Below are positions 61,955 to 64,000 of a DNA stretch of 64,000 nucleotides, piece by piece. The notes under the pieces are model-generated. The model did no database searches, was not told the DNA's origin, and saw nothing but the letters and a program-made list of their open reading frames with translations. Position 1 is the first letter of the stretch, and each line of letters starts with the position of its first letter. Source of the DNA: Myxococcales bacterium (lineage in GTDB: Bacteria > Myxococcota_A > Bradymonadia > REDH01); the NCBI GenBank assembly GCA_020633625.1, contig JACKDJ010000008.1, positions 1 to 64,000 of the forward strand. Reading direction: 5' to 3'. The position numbers and the translations under genes were made by a program.

Positions 61955-63754
61955 CTATTCGGCGGCGGCTGCGACCTCTCCGGTCGCGCCGTCCGCCGAA
62001 TCGACCGCCGACGACGCCGCACCCGCGCGCAAGAACCGGCCGTGCCGTCGACGGGTGCCAAACCCGTCGGCAAACGCGCCGTCCTCGAACACACACTCGC
62101 CGCCGATCAGCGTCGCACGCACGGCGCCGTCGTTGCGTCTGACCATCCGCGAGACGCCCCCGAGCAGCTCCAGCGGAGCCTCGTGGTAGCCGTCGAGCGA
62201 GCCGTCGAGCCCGGCCGGGTCAACGACGACGAGGTCTGCGCGGTCGCCGACCCGCAGGTGGCCCGCGTCGACGTCGAACCACTCCGCGAGCTCGCCCGTC
62301 ACACGCCGCACCGCTGTCTCCAGTGGCATGATCGGCGCTCCTCGCTCCGCCGCGTCGTGGACCAGCCGAAGAAAGGCGAGGGCGAAGTTGTAGAACGCCA
62401 TGTTCCGCAGGTGCGCGCCCGAGTCCGAGAAGCTGATCTGCACGGTCGGGTGCGCGACCAGCCGCTCCAGAACGTCGCGTCGGTGGTTCGCGATCGTCGT
62501 TCGCCACCGAACCGCTGTCCCATGCTCGACCACGAGATCGAGGAACGCGTCGACCGGGTGAATCCCTCGCGCGTCTGCCACCGCGCCGAAGCTCCTTCCG
62601 ATCACCGTCGCGTCGGGGCACTCCACGATCTCGGTGTCGTAGAAGTCTCGCTGCCAGACGCGCGGCGAGAACCGCTTCGCGTAGTCACGCCGAAAGCGCC
62701 GACGATAGGCCTCGTCGCGCATCAGCGCGTTCCGCGCGATCTGGTCCTTCAGGTGCAGCGCTGCCTCGCCGGCGCCAAACTCCTCGAAGACGACGAGGTC
62801 GATCCCGTCGGCGTACACCTCGAACTCCATCGGCACGGTCTGCCAGCGCATGTCGGCGCCCGCGACCGTGTTTGCAGCACCCACAAGCCCGGTGACGGCC
62901 AGAGCCAGACCGGGACTCGACTTCGCGTCTGCGGCCGTGATCAGCGTCGTCTTCAGTGGCTTGCGCACACCAAATCCCGCGCTCTCCAACACGAAGAGCA
63001 ACGCGTTGACCTTTGTCGTGATGTTTGGTGCGCTCTGCAGCACGCGCCCGCGGCGGCGCAGCACCTTGTGGAGCCGGCGGTACTCGCCCCAGCTCCCATA
63101 CGCCGACGGGAGCCACGCGCTGCGGTGCCGATCGCCGTCGAGCTTGTCCCACGGGTTCGTCATCGACGACATCCCTAGAAAGCCCGCATCGAGCGCCGCC
63201 TCGAGCCGCGACGCCATCTCCGCGTGCTCCGCCGCGGTCGGCCGCTCGCTCCCAGACACCGAGCGGTCCAGACCCAGCACGCTCACGCGCAGGTCGGAGT
63301 GACCGACGAACGCGGCGACGTTCGGGCCGAGCGGGCGAGCCTCCAGCGCCGCGATGTAGTCCTCTGGCGTCGTCCACGTCTTCTCGCGCTCCAGCAGCGC
63401 CAGCACCGGCTCGCGAGGGAGCGCCTCTACTCGAGAGAACATGTCCGCGCAGTCCAGCGCGTCGCTGAACACCGTCCCGAGGGAGCACGACCCTACGAAC
63501 ACCGTCGTTACCCCGTGCCGAACGGACTCCTCGAGCCCCGGCGCGCCGATCACCTCGGCGTCGTAGTGCGTGTGCGTGTCGAGAAAGCCGGGCATCACCC
63601 AGCAGCCGGCGGCGTCGATCGTCCGCGCGCCGACAAGGGGAGCCGACTCCACCGCCGCGACGCGGCCGCCGCGCACCCCAATGTTCGCGACCCGGCCGGG
63701 CGAACCCGTCCCATCGAAGTACAGACCGTTCGCGATGACGACGTCGTAACGCAT
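61955..63754 (-). CDS. N-acyl-D-amino-acid deacylase family amidohydrolase
   Basis: A 599-residue amidohydrolase, convergent with ppiB. The N-terminal small beta-sandwich leads into the metal site HTH (His61, His63 in DTHTHYDAEV); Cys90 (VGSCSLG) is at the position of the bridging cysteine used by D-aminoacylases; later ligands are plausible in FVGHSDLR and SFSDSGAHLRN. These enzymes deacylate N-acyl-D-amino acids. The length is above the ~480-500 of classical D-aminoacylase, but many actinobacterial and myxobacterial homologues are this long. The last ~30 residues are low-complexity Ala/Asp. Confidence 0.88.
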   Translation of the reverse strand: MRYDVVIANGLYFDGTGSPGRVANIGVRGGRVAAVESAPLVGARTIDAAGCWVMPGFLDTHTHYDAEVIGAPGLEESVRHGVTTVFVGSCSLGTVFSDALDCADMFSRVEALPREPVLALLEREKTWTTPEDYIAALEARPLGPNVAAFVGHSDLRVSVLGLDRSVSGSERPTAAEHAEMASRLEAALDAGFLGMSSMTNPWDKLDGDRHRSAWLPSAYGSWGEYRRLHKVLRRRGRVLQSAPNITTKVNALLFVLESAGFGVRKPLKTTLITAADAKSSPGLALAVTGLVGAANTVAGADMRWQTVPMEFEVYADGIDLVVFEEFGAGEAALHLKDQIARNALMRDEAYRRRFRRDYAKRFSPRVWQRDFYDTEIVECPDATVIGRSFGAVADARGIHPVDAFLDLVVEHGTAVRWRTTIANHRRDVLERLVAHPTVQISFSDSGAHLRNMAFYNFALAFLRLVHDAAERGAPIMPLETAVRRVTGELAEWFDVDAGHLRVGDRADLVVVDPAGLDGSLDGYHEAPLELLGGVSRMVRRNDGAVRATLIGGECVFEDGAFADGFGTRRRHGRFLRAGAASSAVDSADGATGEVAAAAE

Positions 63755-63886
63755 GGCTGGCTCGGGCTCGGGACCGGCTGAGCATCACGCAATCGCCGGA
63801 CGCGCGCAAGCCACCGGCGACGAACGCGCCCTTGCTCGCGCAGCCGGTCTGGGGCACAACACGCGCTCCACTCTCCGAGGAGTCGC

Positions 63887-64000
63887 ATGCGCTTCGAGAT
63901 CCGCCACACGTTCCCGTGCCCCCCCGAGCGACTGTGGGAGGTCACCGACTCCGAGGAGTTCGAGCGTCGGCTGGCCGAGGCTACGGGCGCGACGCGCGTG
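63887..64000 (+). CDS. SRPBCC/DUF2505-like protein, 3' partial
   Basis: The first 38 codons of a gene cut by the window end. MRFEIRHTFPCPPERLWEVT then FERRLAEATGA match the beginning of DUF2505-type START-fold proteins. The ATG at 63887 follows GAGGAG. Function unknown. Confidence 0.65.
   Translation, partial: MRFEIRHTFPCPPERLWEVTDSEEFERRLAEATGATRV

Noticed and set aside
1..64000. tRNA or rRNA genes
   Set aside because: No cloverleaf with conserved T-loop or rRNA segment was recognised on reading; a dedicated search was not possible.

Overview
The window comes from a high-GC, Gram-negative bacterium that is most likely a member of the Myxococcota. The evidence is indirect but consistent: a MYXO-CTERM-like C-terminal tail on a secreted trypsin-like protease (35699-38179), several DxxC-rich lipoproteins, outer-membrane beta-barrel and TonB-like proteins, RHS toxin tips with AHH/Imm11 partners, and a MurE carrying the DNPR motif that marks meso-diaminopimelate peptidoglycan. 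Genus or species cannot be named from the sequence alone.

Layout. 1-6834: C-terminal ~2,277 codons of a giant modular surface protein with an internal OmpA-like domain and a terminal barrel. 7093-8063: an rpoH-type heat-shock sigma factor behind a promoter overlapped by two matched palindromes. 8272-13164: a frameshifted IPT/TIG lipoprotein, APS kinase, a small zinc-ribbon protein and a WYL regulator. 13165-29500: the division and cell wall (dcw) cluster, mraZ-rsmH-ftsL-ftsI-murE/murF (fused)-mraY-ftsW-murG-ddl-ftsQ-ftsA, then ftsZ behind its own intergenic region and an RNA 2'-O-methyltransferase. Start and stop codons overlap almost throughout; murD, murC and murB are absent. 29604-38682: a vWA-domain operon, beta-carbonic anhydrase, a TonB-like protein, a PEGA-type lipoprotein, the protease and a YfcE-type phosphoesterase. 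38777-44640: a complete five-gene oligopeptide ABC importer whose OppC carries four EF-hand loops in the segment between its first two membrane helices. 44734-50555: housekeeping and stress genes (VOC, GST, TMEM43-like, hemolysin III-like, RlmN) and a lipoprotein.

50556-61432 is an accessory region: a three-copy ~115-bp hairpin repeat, a possible HEAT-type protein, two 5'-truncated RHS C-terminal cassettes sharing a ~575-bp near-identical block but carrying different toxin tips (AHH nuclease with Imm11; a possible ADP-ribosyltransferase-like tip with a small putative immunity protein), an interrupted tyrosine recombinase, and a 3.8-kb IS21-family element with four translationally coupled genes. 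61433-64000 returns to ordinary genes: cyclophilin, N-acyl-D-amino-acid deacylase and the start of an SRPBCC protein.

Reading-frame quality varies. The IPT lipoprotein needs at least three frame changes, and murE/murF contains a ~100-bp stretch read in the wrong frame between two compensating shifts, so some indels may be assembly errors. No tRNA, rRNA or CRISPR array was recognised.
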